Shown here: piece by piece, positions 25,749-33,562 of the stretch
How the letters are laid out: each line of letters opens with the position of its first letter
How positions within the stretch are numbered: the first letter of the stretch is position 1
Source: Peribacillus simplex
Lineage (GTDB): Bacteria; Bacillota; Bacilli; Bacillales; DSM-1321
DNA: 64,000 bases
NCBI RefSeq assembly: GCF_900156045.1
Contig: NZ_FTMX01000004.1
Location: forward strand, 1 to 64,000
Direction of reading: 5' to 3'
The notes under the pieces: model-generated
What the model was told of the DNA's origin: nothing
Seen by the model: only the letters and a program-made list of their open reading frames with translations
The model's database searches: none
Made by a program: the position numbers and the translations under genes

Positions 25749-26495
25749 TTAACCGACTTGAACAGTTGGACGGACAATTAATTCATTGATTGCTACATCC
25801 TTTGGTTGTTCGATTGCAAATGCGATAGTGTGAGCAATTCTTTCTGCAGGAATGGCTACTTGATAAAAGTCCTCTAATCCTGCTTTCATCGTTGGGTCGG
25901 TTGTCGTTTCTAAGAGCTCACTGCTAATAGCTCCAGGAGAAACATTGGTTACACGGATATTCGTGCCACTCATCGCTTCTTCTTGACGCAAGCCTTCAGA
26001 AATGGCTCTTACTGCAAATTTTGTACCGCAATAAACCGTTCCACCTGGGTAAATGTTATGTCCAGCTACAGAAGAAAGATTGATAACGTGACCTGATTTA
26101 CGCTCTCTCATAGATGGAACGATAGCAGCAATAGCATACAAAATACCTTTGATGTTTACATCAATCATCTTATCCCACTCGTCAACTTTATTTTCAGCAA
26201 GAAACGCTTGTGGCATGATTCCAGCATTGTTGACTAGCACATCAATTTTTCCAAATTCTTTAAGAGCATACGCAGCGAGTTCTTCCATTTGTTGACGAGA
26301 AGACACATCTGTAACTTTATAAATAGCTTGTCCGCCACTTGTTTGAATCTCATCTTGCAGTTTCTTTAAACGTTCTTCACGACGAGCTGCGATTACCAAC
26401 TTTGCACCTTTAGATGCAAGTTCTTTTGCAGTAGCTTCTCCAATTCCAGAAGAAGCACCAGTAATAATGACAACTTTATCTTGAATATTAGACAT
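25749..26495 (-). CDS. Short-chain dehydrogenase/reductase
   Basis: A classical SDR of 248 residues: nucleotide motif TGASSGIGEA near the N-terminus, an arginine pair (AARREERL) that favours NADP(H), NNAG in VLVNNAGIMPQ, catalytic Ser in INLSSVAGH and YCGTK with the active Tyr and Lys. Substrate unknown. Translation probably starts at ATG 26495 behind AAAGGGTG rather than the in-frame GTG at 26507, which is within that site. Middle gene of the CMD-SDR-cupin operon. Confidence 0.9.
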   Translation of the reverse strand: MSNIQDKVVIITGASSGIGEATAKELASKGAKLVIAARREERLKKLQDEIQTSGGQAIYKVTDVSSRQQMEELAAYALKEFGKIDVLVNNAGIMPQAFLAENKVDEWDKMIDVNIKGILYAIAAIVPSMRERKSGHVINLSSVAGHNIYPGGTVYCGTKFAVRAISEGLRQEEAMSGTNIRVTNVSPGAISSELLETTTDPTMKAGLEDFYQVAIPAERIAHTIAFAIEQPKDVAINELIVRPTVQVG

Positions 26496-26513
26496 AATAA
26501 ATAACACCCTTTC

Positions 26514-27269
26514 TTAATTTTCAGGAATAATTTCATTTACGCACGCTAATGCGTTCAGTGTTCTTGGAAAGCCCATATATGGAAGGCAATGGGAGATGGC
26601 AGTGATCAATGTTTCTTTGTCATTGCCCACATTTTTGTTACCCTGCACATGTGCCTTAACTTGACCTTCAGCACCACCCAAAGCACTGATGATGCAGAGA
26701 GTTAACAACTCTCGTGTTTTCAAATCAAGTCCGCCACGAGTGTAGAAATCTCCAAAGCAAAAAGCAGAAAGATAATCCTGTATATGCTTTTGGTTTGTTG
26801 GAGCATTTTCCCGCATTTTTGCAATTACATCGCCAAATATTTCAACCTGCACTGCAAGTCCTATATCAAAACGATTATCTTCATCTACTGTATTTTGACT
26901 TTCAATCGGTAAAGCGATATTCTTCATTTTGAAAACCTCATTAACCTCATTGATAGCATTTAATGTTTTCGGGAATCCGATATACGGAGCACACTGATAA
27001 ACAGCCTCTTTGATTTCTACAGGTGTAAGACCAACATTCAGTGCCGCACTAACATGTGCCTTCAGTTGAGGCAACGTCTGATTGGTTGCGAGCACTACCA
27101 GGGTAATTAATTCACGCTGTTTGTCATCTAAATTGCCTTGATAAAAAACTTCCCCAAAAATGAAATGGCTCAGTATGTTCTGAAAATCAGGATCAGTAGC
27201 ATGTGCGGCAGTTACTCCCTCACCAAATAGCTGGTTGAACTTATCCTTGCTCCTTTCAACACGATTCAT
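26514..27269 (-). CDS. Carboxymuconolactone decarboxylase family protein, two fused domains
   Basis: A 251-residue protein built from two CMD domains. Each has the family pattern: RELITLVVLATNQTLPQLKAH then YIGFPKTLNAIN, and RELLTLCIISALGGAEGQVKAH then YMGFPRTLNALA. Neither has the AhpD CxxC pair, so peroxidase activity is doubtful. Two-domain members are common near cupin and SDR genes. It opens the operon (ATG 27269 after GAGGAGGT) and is divergent from a TetR regulator. Confidence 0.87.
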   Translation of the reverse strand: MNRVERSKDKFNQLFGEGVTAAHATDPDFQNILSHFIFGEVFYQGNLDDKQRELITLVVLATNQTLPQLKAHVSAALNVGLTPVEIKEAVYQCAPYIGFPKTLNAINEVNEVFKMKNIALPIESQNTVDEDNRFDIGLAVQVEIFGDVIAKMRENAPTNQKHIQDYLSAFCFGDFYTRGGLDLKTRELLTLCIISALGGAEGQVKAHVQGNKNVGNDKETLITAISHCLPYMGFPRTLNALACVNEIIPEN

Positions 27270-27335
27270 TATTAAACCTCCTCTATGAAATCAATTAACT
27301 CTTTTGTTATTTCAAAAGTAGTAAAAGTTGATGTG

Positions 27336-27441
27336 TTAGTAAATCGCACATTGATATGTTATCGCACATCTGTATATAATATAAAATGAATAGAGGGTAA
27401 CTGCAATAATCAAAATCCGTGATTTGTGCGTTACTGCACAA
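27336..27441. promoter_or_regulatory. Candidate TetR operators between the CMD operon and tetR
   Basis: TTGTGCGTTACTGCACAA (27424-27441) is an 18-bp sequence with perfect 6-bp arms. TGTGCGAT elements recur on the minus strand near 27345-27368. Divergent TetR genes usually bind such sites to control both promoters. Confidence 0.45.
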
Positions 27442-27491
27442 GTTGATTTAATTTGTACGATAACTTTTAAGAAAGCTCGGTGATTACTACA

Positions 27492-28037
27492 ATGCCAAAA
27501 GTAGATAGAAGAGTACAAAAATCTCAAGAAGCAATAAAAAAGGCTTTTATTGAACTGTTGTCTGAAAAAAGTTTTGATCATATTACGATACAAGATATTT
27601 CTGACAGGGCAAACGTCGGTCGAAGAACCATTTATGATCATTACATCGATAAATTTGATTTACTGGATAAGCTCATTGAAGAACATATAAACGAATTAAG
27701 GAAACTATGCGAATCGGCAGCTGATTTGGATTTTGTCGAGGGAAATCTGATGTGGTTTGAATACTTTGAACGTAATTCTTCATTCTTTTCAACCATGCTA
27801 GCAAGTAAAGGAGCCACTACTTTTCGTAGTCATTTCCTAAAATTTGTGATTGAGGAGTTAGAGGGTGAAGTAGATGTGACCGAAGGAAAGAATCAAGGAT
27901 TAAATAAGGATTTAATTCTTAAATTTTTTGGAGCAGCTATAGTAGAGTTAGTAACAGCGTGGATTGCCAATGGATTATCTGAACCAACTCAAGTTGTGGC
28001 AGAACAGATGGGGATTTTGTTGGATAGGAACTTTTAG
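27492..28037 (+). CDS. TetR/AcrR-family transcriptional regulator
   Basis: A 181-residue regulator. The N-terminal DNA-binding domain is clear: VQKSQEAIKKAFIELLSEKSFDHITIQ leading to ISDRANVGRRTIYDHYIDKFDLLD. The C-terminal ligand domain is of the TetR_C_8 type seen in many Firmicutes. ATG 27492 is preferred to an in-frame GTG at 27480. It is divergent from the CMD-SDR-cupin operon, which it probably represses. Confidence 0.88.
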   Translation: MPKVDRRVQKSQEAIKKAFIELLSEKSFDHITIQDISDRANVGRRTIYDHYIDKFDLLDKLIEEHINELRKLCESAADLDFVEGNLMWFEYFERNSSFFSTMLASKGATTFRSHFLKFVIEELEGEVDVTEGKNQGLNKDLILKFFGAAIVELVTAWIANGLSEPTQVVAEQMGILLDRNF

Positions 28038-28084
28038 TTATAAGAAAGCTTTTCAGATTTAAACGAAGATTGTGAAGGAATATA

Positions 28085-28170
28085 CTTAAGCTAACGGGTG
28101 CGTTAGCTGAAGATCGGAGCTGTCTTAAGGCAGCTTTTTCTTTATGCAACTAACGGGGCAGGTTAGTTTA
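28085..28170 (+). repeat. Island repeat, full copy 2 (best preserved)
   Basis: Hairpin 1 is CTAACG-GGTG-CGTTAG (28091-28106). Hairpin 2 is AGCTGTCTTAAGGCAGCT followed by T residues. Hairpin 3 is AACTAAC-GGGGCAG-GTTAGTT (28148-28168), a perfect 7-bp stem. Confidence 0.8.
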
Positions 28171-28224
28171 GCAAGCAAAAGTGATACAATAAAAAAATAG
28201 GTCTTGTTTTCAAGGAGGTAAAAC

Positions 28225-29121
28225 ATGGATTACATTTCACCGAAAGAAGCGGCGTTAAAGGTGAAACGGTGGCCTAAAGATACCATAGCGGCGGGTCGTT
28301 GTAATACCATTGGGCTTAAATCGGATGGCACGGTGGTGGCTGTGGGTCGAAATAATGAGGGTCAATGCAATGTAAGCGGCTGGCGCGATATTGTGGCGGT
28401 CGCAGCTGGTAATGTTCATATGGCGACGAACACGGGTAATGCTCATACAATCGGTCTTAAATCTGACAGTACAGTGGCGGCTGTGGGTTGGAATAAGCAT
28501 GACCAATGCGATGTAAACGACTGGCGCGATATTGTAGCGGTTGCGGCGGGGTGGCGTCGTACCATTGGGCTTAAATCGGATGGCACGGTGGTGGCTGTGG
28601 GTCGAAATAATGAAGGCCAATGCAATGTAAGCGGCTGGCGTGATATTGTGGCGGTTGCGGCGGGTGACTGGCATACCATCGGTCTTAAATTGGACGGCAC
28701 GGTGACGGCTGTGGGTAATAATCGGTATCGCCAATGCAATATAAGCGGCTGGCGCGACATAGTGGCGGTCGCGACGGGGTATCTTCATACAATCGGTCTT
28801 AAATCGGACGGTACGGTGATGGCTGTGGGTTTGAATATACATGACCAATGCGATGTAAGCGGCTGGCGCGGTATTGTGGCGATAGCGGCGGGTAGTAAAC
28901 ATACCATCGGCCTTAAATCGGACGGTAAAGTGGCTGCTGTGGGTTTGAATGAGTATGGCCAATGTAATGTAAATGATTGGCGCGATATTGTGGCGATAGC
29001 GGCGGGGTGTGCACATACCGTCGGTCTTAAATCGGACGGCACGGTGGTGGCTGTGGGTGATAATGAATATGGCCAATGCGATGTAAGCGGCTGGCGCGGT
29101 ATCCAACTGCCCAACAATTAG
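28225..29121 (+). CDS. RCC1-repeat beta-propeller protein
   Basis: A 298-residue protein made of seven RCC1-type repeats of 38 residues, each close to HTIGLKSDGTVVAVG followed by QCNVSGWRDIVAVAAG. Seven blades would close a propeller. The first blade carries about ten extra residues (VHMATNTGN). There is no signal peptide, anchor or effector domain. The repeats are also near identical as DNA with a 114-bp period, so copy number may change by recombination, and its base composition is richer in GC than its neighbours. Bacterial RCC1 proteins lack a common known function. Start ATG follows CAAGGAGG. Confidence 0.85.
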   Translation: MDYISPKEAALKVKRWPKDTIAAGRCNTIGLKSDGTVVAVGRNNEGQCNVSGWRDIVAVAAGNVHMATNTGNAHTIGLKSDSTVAAVGWNKHDQCDVNDWRDIVAVAAGWRRTIGLKSDGTVVAVGRNNEGQCNVSGWRDIVAVAAGDWHTIGLKLDGTVTAVGNNRYRQCNISGWRDIVAVATGYLHTIGLKSDGTVMAVGLNIHDQCDVSGWRGIVAIAAGSKHTIGLKSDGKVAAVGLNEYGQCNVNDWRDIVAIAAGCAHTVGLKSDGTVVAVGDNEYGQCDVSGWRGIQLPNN

Positions 29122-29203
29122 TTTTCGGGTAAAAAGGATACAGTTCCTGCAACTAATAAATCCAAAAAAGGATTAAACATAAAAGATAAAAATTCCTTCT
29201 TCA

Positions 29204-29226
29204 GCCAACGGGTGCTTTAGCTGAAG
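29204..29226 (+). repeat. Degenerate island repeat (hairpin 1 part)
   Basis: CCAACGGGTGCTTTAGCTGAAG matches the beginning of the full copies, but the terminator and third hairpin are missing. Confidence 0.5.
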
Positions 29227-29355
29227 AGTGCTTTGACCTTTGTTCAACAATTGGGCCATTTAATTGAAGATCTCATCAGATAGGTAATAATATTTTAAGG
29301 AATAATTCATTCTGATAAAGAATATTAAAAAACGTGATGATAAGGAGGCGATTGT

Positions 29356-29856
29356 ATGGCAAATCATGTAGAAAGTCTATATAACTATCATGTATGGGCA
29401 AATCAACGGATTATTGATCATCTTAAGACACTTTCTCCTGAGAAATATCAAAAGGAAATGAAAAGTGTCTTTTCTTCTGTTTCAAAGGTTTTATCTCATC
29501 TCTATTTGGTGGAATATGGATGGCTTAATACCCTCGAGGGGCAGAGTATGAATGAAGCAATGCAATCTTCATTTCAAATTCAAGAAAAGATTGAGAAACT
29601 GCCCATTGAAGACTTAGAAACTGAATTTCACACTTTAACATCTCGGTTTAAATCCTTTTTGAACAGACAGGAAGATATGGAAAAGAGAATAATGTTGGAT
29701 AATCCATGGGCAGGATTAAGAGAAACAAGTATATCTGAAATGGTCTTACACGTTGTGAATCATGGAACCTATCATAGAGGGAATATTTCAGCTATGTTAC
29801 ATCAGTTGGGTGATTCTTCAGTTATGACTGATTATGCTTTTTATTGGTATTCTTGA
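29356..29856 (+). CDS. DinB/YfiT-family protein
   Basis: A 166-residue four-helix-bundle protein of the DinB superfamily, often induced by DNA damage or acting as thiol-dependent metal enzymes. The expected metal-binding histidines are in VLSHLYLVEYGW and the C-terminal HVVNHGTYHRGNISAML. NYHVWANQRIIDHL at the N-terminus is the usual opening. A strong AAGGAGG precedes ATG 29356. Repeat copies flank the gene on both sides, so it looks like a single-gene insert. Substrate unknown. Confidence 0.88.
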   Translation: MANHVESLYNYHVWANQRIIDHLKTLSPEKYQKEMKSVFSSVSKVLSHLYLVEYGWLNTLEGQSMNEAMQSSFQIQEKIEKLPIEDLETEFHTLTSRFKSFLNRQEDMEKRIMLDNPWAGLRETSISEMVLHVVNHGTYHRGNISAMLHQLGDSSVMTDYAFYWYS

Positions 29857-29907
29857 AATGTTATTCATTATAAATAGGCAAGAGAAGAGTAATCCATTTT
29901 TTCTTCA

Positions 29908-29988
29908 AAAAGGTGACGTTAGCTGAAGATCGGAGCTGCCTTTAAGGCAGCTCTTTCTTTATGCAACTAACGGGGCAGTTTAGTGGAA
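29908..29988 (+). repeat. Island repeat, full copy 3
   Basis: Hairpin 1 is decayed (AAAGGTGACGTTAGC). Hairpin 2 is AGCTGCC-TTTAA-GGCAGCT, a perfect stem followed by CTTTCTTT. Hairpin 3 reads AACTAACGGGGCAGTTTAGT. Confidence 0.75.
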
Positions 29989-30039
29989 GAAGGAATAACA
30001 ATACTTTGTCTAGAAACTATCAATAGGTGATGAAAAATA

Positions 30040-30705
30040 ATGATTTTAAAACATTTTCTCTTATATTCGGATGATGATGATGAAGGAATTGCAGAAGTGG
30101 ATAAAAACTTATCTTTTCAATCCAGATGTATAACATCTCTTTACGAAAGATGTTTCTCAAAGTTTCATACAACTGAAATTAAACAAATCAATATCTTCTG
30201 TGTAAAGGAAACTCCAAAGCCGAATTTAACTATTATAGATGGTTTTTGCGATGTGGAAATTCTTTATGATGTAGTTGGATTTTTCAAACTGGATGACCAA
30301 AAGAAAAAAGAAGTAATACTAGATAAATTAAAGCAAGGTATTGATAAAGTGGTTAAACTGAATAACTGGGAAAGCACTCCATTCGATGATGCTTATAACT
30401 GTGTGAAAAAAGCTGGTTATAAAACCAATTATGTTTGGAAGAAACCAAAGAGTAGCCCAAATCGCAACTATAAAGCTGAAGTTATTATAAAGCACAGTCT
30501 ATACCTATGTGAGATATATTTGATAGTCAAGGATATAAACGGACAAGAAATAGCAAAAAAAATGGTGGCATCTGGGAAGCCAGATGAATTACTTTTCAGA
30601 CGACATTTAGGGGAACTAAAGTGGTTATCAAATAATGAAGTTGTATTGTTCAACAGTTCTAAAACTAATTATGTTTCTGTTCAAAAATTAAATGGGTATC
30701 AATGA
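30040..30705 (+). CDS. Hypothetical protein (221 aa)
   Basis: I do not recognise this protein. It starts with an acidic stretch (LLYSDDDDEGIAEVD), has a region FCDVEILYDVVGFFKLDDQKKK and a basic patch near WKKPKSSPNRNYKAEV, and ends KTNYVSVQKLNGYQ. No membrane segment or signal is visible, so it is probably cytosolic. AGGTGATG precedes ATG 30040. It lies alone between two full copies of the island repeat. Its small size and isolation suggest cargo such as an immunity protein, but that is a guess. Confidence 0.6.
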   Translation: MILKHFLLYSDDDDEGIAEVDKNLSFQSRCITSLYERCFSKFHTTEIKQINIFCVKETPKPNLTIIDGFCDVEILYDVVGFFKLDDQKKKEVILDKLKQGIDKVVKLNNWESTPFDDAYNCVKKAGYKTNYVWKKPKSSPNRNYKAEVIIKHSLYLCEIYLIVKDINGQEIAKKMVASGKPDELLFRRHLGELKWLSNNEVVLFNSSKTNYVSVQKLNGYQ

Positions 30706-30716
30706 TAATTCTTGTT

Positions 30717-30798
30717 CAGCTAAATGGTGCGTTAGCTGAAGATCGGAGCTGTCTTTAAGGCAGCTTTTTCTTATGGAACTAAAGGGCAGGTTAGTTGT
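30717..30798 (+). repeat. Island repeat, full copy 4
   Basis: GCTAAATGGTGCGTTAGC (hairpin 1), GAGCTGTCTTTAAGGCAGCT plus T run (hairpin 2) and AACTAAAGGGCAGGTTAGTT (hairpin 3). Confidence 0.75.
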
Positions 30799-30852
30799 AT
30801 AAGAAGTGATATAATAACCCTCATTAAAAGCATCGTAAAGGTGGCTATTCAA

Positions 30853-30933
30853 ATGGAAAATTGGATTGAATTATCTACAATAGAACGCATCTCGAAATAC
30901 ATTCCAAAAAAAACGTGTATGAAAGTCACGTAA
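30853..30933 (+). pseudogene. Start of a gene cut by a transposon fragment
   Basis: MENWIELSTIERISKYIPKK begins at ATG 30853 with a plausible ribosome binding site (AAAGGTGG) and stops after 26 codons, just before IS110 sequence. Probably the surviving 5' end of a lost gene. Confidence 0.35.
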
Positions 30934-30984
30934 TCTATCTTCGTATGTATATAGAGTTGCTTTTTCATTACCAGGGGGCACCTC

Positions 30985-31425
30985 TCTGATTTGGAAGATC
31001 GTATAGTGGCCCTGGCAAATGAACTGGAAGAATATAAGATCATCCAATCGATTCCCGGTATCGGAGAAAAAATCGCAGCCCCGATTATCTCTGAAATGGG
31101 TGAAATCGATCGGTTTAATCATCCGAAAAAACTGGTTGCTTTCGCTGAGTAGATTCAAGTGTTTACGCATTGGGTAAGTTTAAGGCAACCATTAATCGTA
31201 TGACTAAAAGAGGTTCTAGCAGATTACGTCATTCTCTGTATCTTGCCGTACTTTGCGGCATAAGAAGTTCAAGGAACAAAAAGCTTAAAGCCTTCTATGA
31301 TAAGAAAAAATCAGAAGGAAAACCGACCAAAGTGTCAATCGTTTCCTGTATGAATAAGTTGCTTCATTGGATTTACGCTTTATTAAAAAGAAAGGCTCTT
31401 TTCGTAAAGATTGTTGTTTTTAAAA
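30985..31425 (+). pseudogene. IS110-family transposase, C-terminal fragment
   Basis: Two frames together give DLEDRIVALANELEEYKIIQ, SIPGIGEKIAAPIISEMGEI and, after a lesion near 31150, YALGKFKATINRMTKRGSSR and LRHSLYLAVLCGIRSS. This is the transposase_20 helix-hairpin-helix domain of IS110 transposases, including the serine that acts as nucleophile in the GSSRLR segment. The N-terminal RuvC-like half is absent, and a stop plus frameshift lie near 31150. It may not derive from the same copy as the N-terminal fragment near 22.2 kb. Confidence 0.7.
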
Positions 31426-31438
31426 CGAAACGATTTAA

Positions 31439-31566
31439 GGTTGATAGGAGCGTAAGTGCGAGACTCCTGCGGGAGCAGCGGGACAGGTGAGACCCCACAG
31501 GCGTTTACGCCGAGGAGGCTCACTGCCCGCCCCGCGGAAAGCGAGCATCTGGAGGGGAAATCAACC
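31439..31566 (+). repeat. 128-bp GC-rich Bacillus-type dispersed repeat with terminal inverted repeats
   Basis: Bounded by GGTTGAT (31439-31445) and ATCAACC (31560-31566). The interior is far richer in GC than the surroundings and holds palindromes such as CTCCTGCGGGAG and GGCGTTTACGCC. I recall closely similar text, with GACTCCTGCGGGA and CCGAGGAGGCTCAC, scattered between genes in many Bacillaceae. It has no coding role I can support. Confidence 0.7.
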
Positions 31567-31788
31567 ACACCGCTTTACTTGGAAAATAGCAACAAAGTAA
31601 GCGAAAACAGCCAAAAGAAAGGAAGCATTCCTAGATTTAGCCTGATTAACGATTTTGTGAAACAGAGAAAAATCCTTCCAAAAGGGTTTTGGAGGGCTAT
31701 TTGTCATGAACAAAAATAATATATCATATGGGAAATGAAATTTTCAGAGAAAGATATTGACATCCTATTAGCTGGTACAGTTCTTTAG

Positions 31789-31816
31789 AGAGCTGTGATG
31801 AACAGCTCTTTTTTTT
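31789..31816 (+). terminator. Rho-independent terminator
   Basis: AGAGCTGT (31789-31796) pairs with ACAGCTCT (31802-31809) and is followed by a T run. Confidence 0.75.
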
Positions 31817-31903
31817 ATTTAAGGGGGTAGATAATCTGATAATAAAAAAATACATATTTACCGAGATTTGATAAAATTAATTAGAGGAGAAGGGTGGTTA
31901 ATC

Positions 31904-32173
31904 ATGAAAAAATATTTAGGGGTTATTTCGTTTGCTTTAATTATCTTGGTTATTTGTTTCTTTGCTGGAACTATAACACAAGTAATTGACCCTGGAGTAA
32001 CAACTTTTCGTGTATTGATGATTTGTGGAATCATTATATCCTTCTCTTTCTCTTTTCTCAGTGAGAAAGGACTTTGGAGAAAATTAGCTTTAGGTTTTAG
32101 TATATTTGATGGTTTAGTTTACTTTATGGCTGTTGAATTAATGAGAATAATATTCCAGGGTAATGGATTTTAA
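31904..32173 (+). CDS. Small hypothetical membrane protein (89 aa)
   Basis: An 89-residue protein with about three hydrophobic helices (LGVISFALIILVICFFAG, FRVLMICGIIISFSFSF and the C-terminal LGFSIFDGLVYFMAVEL). I recognise no family. ATG 31904 is chosen because AGGAGAAGGGTGG precedes it; an upstream in-frame ATG at 31868 has no site. A degenerate repeat follows immediately, so it resembles the other single-gene inserts of the island. Confidence 0.6.
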   Translation: MKKYLGVISFALIILVICFFAGTITQVIDPGVTTFRVLMICGIIISFSFSFLSEKGLWRKLALGFSIFDGLVYFMAVELMRIIFQGNGF

Positions 32174-32185
32174 ATGTTTATTGAA

Positions 32186-32240
32186 CAAACAGGTGCGTTA
32201 CTTCATTACCAGGAGTTGATCAACAGCTCCTTTTTCTTCT
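32186..32240 (+). repeat. Degenerate island repeat with terminator
   Basis: ACAGGTGCGTTAC resembles hairpin 1, and AGGAGTTGATCAACAGCTCCTTTTT stands in the place of hairpin 2 as a terminator with a different stem. Confidence 0.45.
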
Positions 32241-32357
32241 GGGGGGGTACCCCTAATAGTTCTCACATGTCACTGCACCATTCTATATACTTAAATTAAT
32301 TAAACTAGAATACACGAAGCACCTTTAAATAGAAGTGTAATACGAGGAGGAGATATC

Positions 32358-33110
32358 ATGCTTATTACGGAACGGCATCAATTAATATTAAAGCTATTAA
32401 AAGAAAAGGAGAATGTTAAGATTCATGAGCTAGTAGAATTAACAAATACTTCAGAATCTACTTTGCGTCGTGATCTAGATCAATTAGAAAAGCAGAACTA
32501 CTTAAAACGTGTACATGGTGGAGCTTCACTTTTACATAGTAAACGAGACGAACCAAGTGTGTTTGAGAAAATAACGCAGAACCTTGAGGAAAAAGCTAAG
32601 ATAGCAAAATATGCGGCAGAACTAATTTTGGATGGCGACTGTGTATATCTTGATGCTGGAACAACAACGTATCAGATGATCAAACATTTAAGACAAAAAG
32701 ATATCGTTGTCATTACAAACGGAATTGATCATTTAGATGCATTACTTGAAAATGATATATGTACATACTTTATTGGTGGATTTGTTAAAAAGATTACCAA
32801 AGCAACAGTTGGACGTTATGCATATGAAAGTATAAAAAAATACAGATTTGATAAGTGTTTCATGGGTGCGAACGCTATTCATTATAATTTTGGATTGACT
32901 ACCCCAGATCCAGAAGAGGCGCAAATGAAAGAAAGAGCCATTTTTTTGTCACGTGAGGCCTTTGTATTAGCAGATCATACAAAATTTGGAGAAGTATCAT
33001 TTTCTAAGTTTGCAGATTTAAACCAGACAAAAGTTATTACGAATGAAGAAGGTACAATAACGTTAGGAAAATATAAGGAGAAAACGGAACTAATTATTGT
33101 GAGGGACTAA
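32358..33110 (+). CDS. DeoR/GlpR-family regulator of the fructan/sugar operon
   Basis: A 250-residue DeoR-type repressor. The N-terminal winged helix has TERHQLILKLLKEKENVKIH and STLRRDLDQLEKQNYLKRVHGG. The sugar-phosphate-sensing domain follows with DCVYLDAGTTTYQM and TNGIDHLDAL. DeoR-family repressors are usually released by a phosphorylated sugar. It lies upstream of a sugar importer, levanase and fructokinase on the same strand, so fructose 1- or 6-phosphate is a plausible inducer. ATG 32358 follows CGAGGAGG; its own terminator shows it is a separate transcript. Confidence 0.87.
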   Translation: MLITERHQLILKLLKEKENVKIHELVELTNTSESTLRRDLDQLEKQNYLKRVHGGASLLHSKRDEPSVFEKITQNLEEKAKIAKYAAELILDGDCVYLDAGTTTYQMIKHLRQKDIVVITNGIDHLDALLENDICTYFIGGFVKKITKATVGRYAYESIKKYRFDKCFMGANAIHYNFGLTTPDPEEAQMKERAIFLSREAFVLADHTKFGEVSFSKFADLNQTKVITNEEGTITLGKYKEKTELIIVRD

Positions 33111-33135
33111 AAACTAAATTTGCTATCGTTGAAGG

Positions 33136-33190
33136 AAAGCTGGTATTCAAACTGTCTGATTCAGACATTTAGAATACCAGCTTTTTTTTT
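33136..33190 (+). terminator. Terminator of the DeoR-family gene
   Basis: AAAGCTGGTATTC (33136-33148) pairs with GAATACCAGCTTT (33172-33184). A smaller hairpin TGTCTGATTCAGACA lies in the loop, and a T run follows. Confidence 0.88.
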
Positions 33191-33377
33191 GAAGGAGATT
33201 CTGAAATTATTTTTTTGGAAATTTCCACCTTTGTTGTATCAATATAATAAAGAATGCTTGATTTATTGTAATGTGGCCAATTAACAAAGAGGGAAAATCT
33301 GCTCCATGTATTAAACATTCCATTTGAAAGTTTAATATTTTATGTTATTAATATATTTTTTGGAATAATTGACACCG

Positions 33378-33406
33378 TTGACAATTATAAACAGTTTTAA
33401 TATAAT
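33378..33406 (+). promoter_or_regulatory. Consensus sigma-A promoter of the sugar import/levanase operon
   Basis: TTGACA (33378-33383), exactly 17 bp, TATAAT (33401-33406). So strong a core promoter fits control by repression rather than activation. Confidence 0.8.
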
Positions 33407-33562
33407 CAAAATCAATCAAAATCAACCAAATTCATTCAATAATAATTCTAACGTTTAAAGGGTAATTATATTGTTATAAAAGATATGAAAGCGTTATCAA
33501 TTAATTAAATGTCATTTGAAAAAACTATCAAAATCAACCATATTTCCATTATTTCAACCAAA
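33404..33562 (+). promoter_or_regulatory. Phased direct repeats, likely DeoR-type operators
   Basis: Directly after the -10, ATCAATCAAA, ATCAACCAAA and TTCATTCAAT follow one another with a 10-bp period (33411-33440). ATCAAAATCAACCA and TTTCAACCAAAA recur near 33524-33563. Repeats in phase with the helix fit a multimeric DeoR repressor. Confidence 0.55.
33486..33499 (+). promoter_or_regulatory. cre site (CcpA)
   Basis: TGAAAGCGTTATCA matches the catabolite-responsive element consensus TGWAARCGYTWNCW at all positions. It lies about 80 bp after the -10 and would block transcription when better sugars are present. Confidence 0.7.

Noticed and set aside
28255..29106. 283-codon open frame on the minus strand opposite the RCC1 gene
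   Set aside because: It is a mirror of the tandem repeats, which keep the antisense frame open. It has no ribosome binding site, and the plus-strand frame encodes clear RCC1 blades.
25139..30798. Integron attC sites
   Set aside because: The CTAAC and GTTAG arms look similar at first sight, but they are only four to seven bases apart, there is no GTTRRRY core, and no integron integrase is present.
31456..31719. Frames inside the GC-rich repeat
   Set aside because: The repeat opens frames because of its base composition; the text matches a dispersed non-coding repeat.
18000..32300. CRISPR array
   Set aside because: Repeat copies are about 0.8 to 3 kb apart and contain genes between them, not short spacers.
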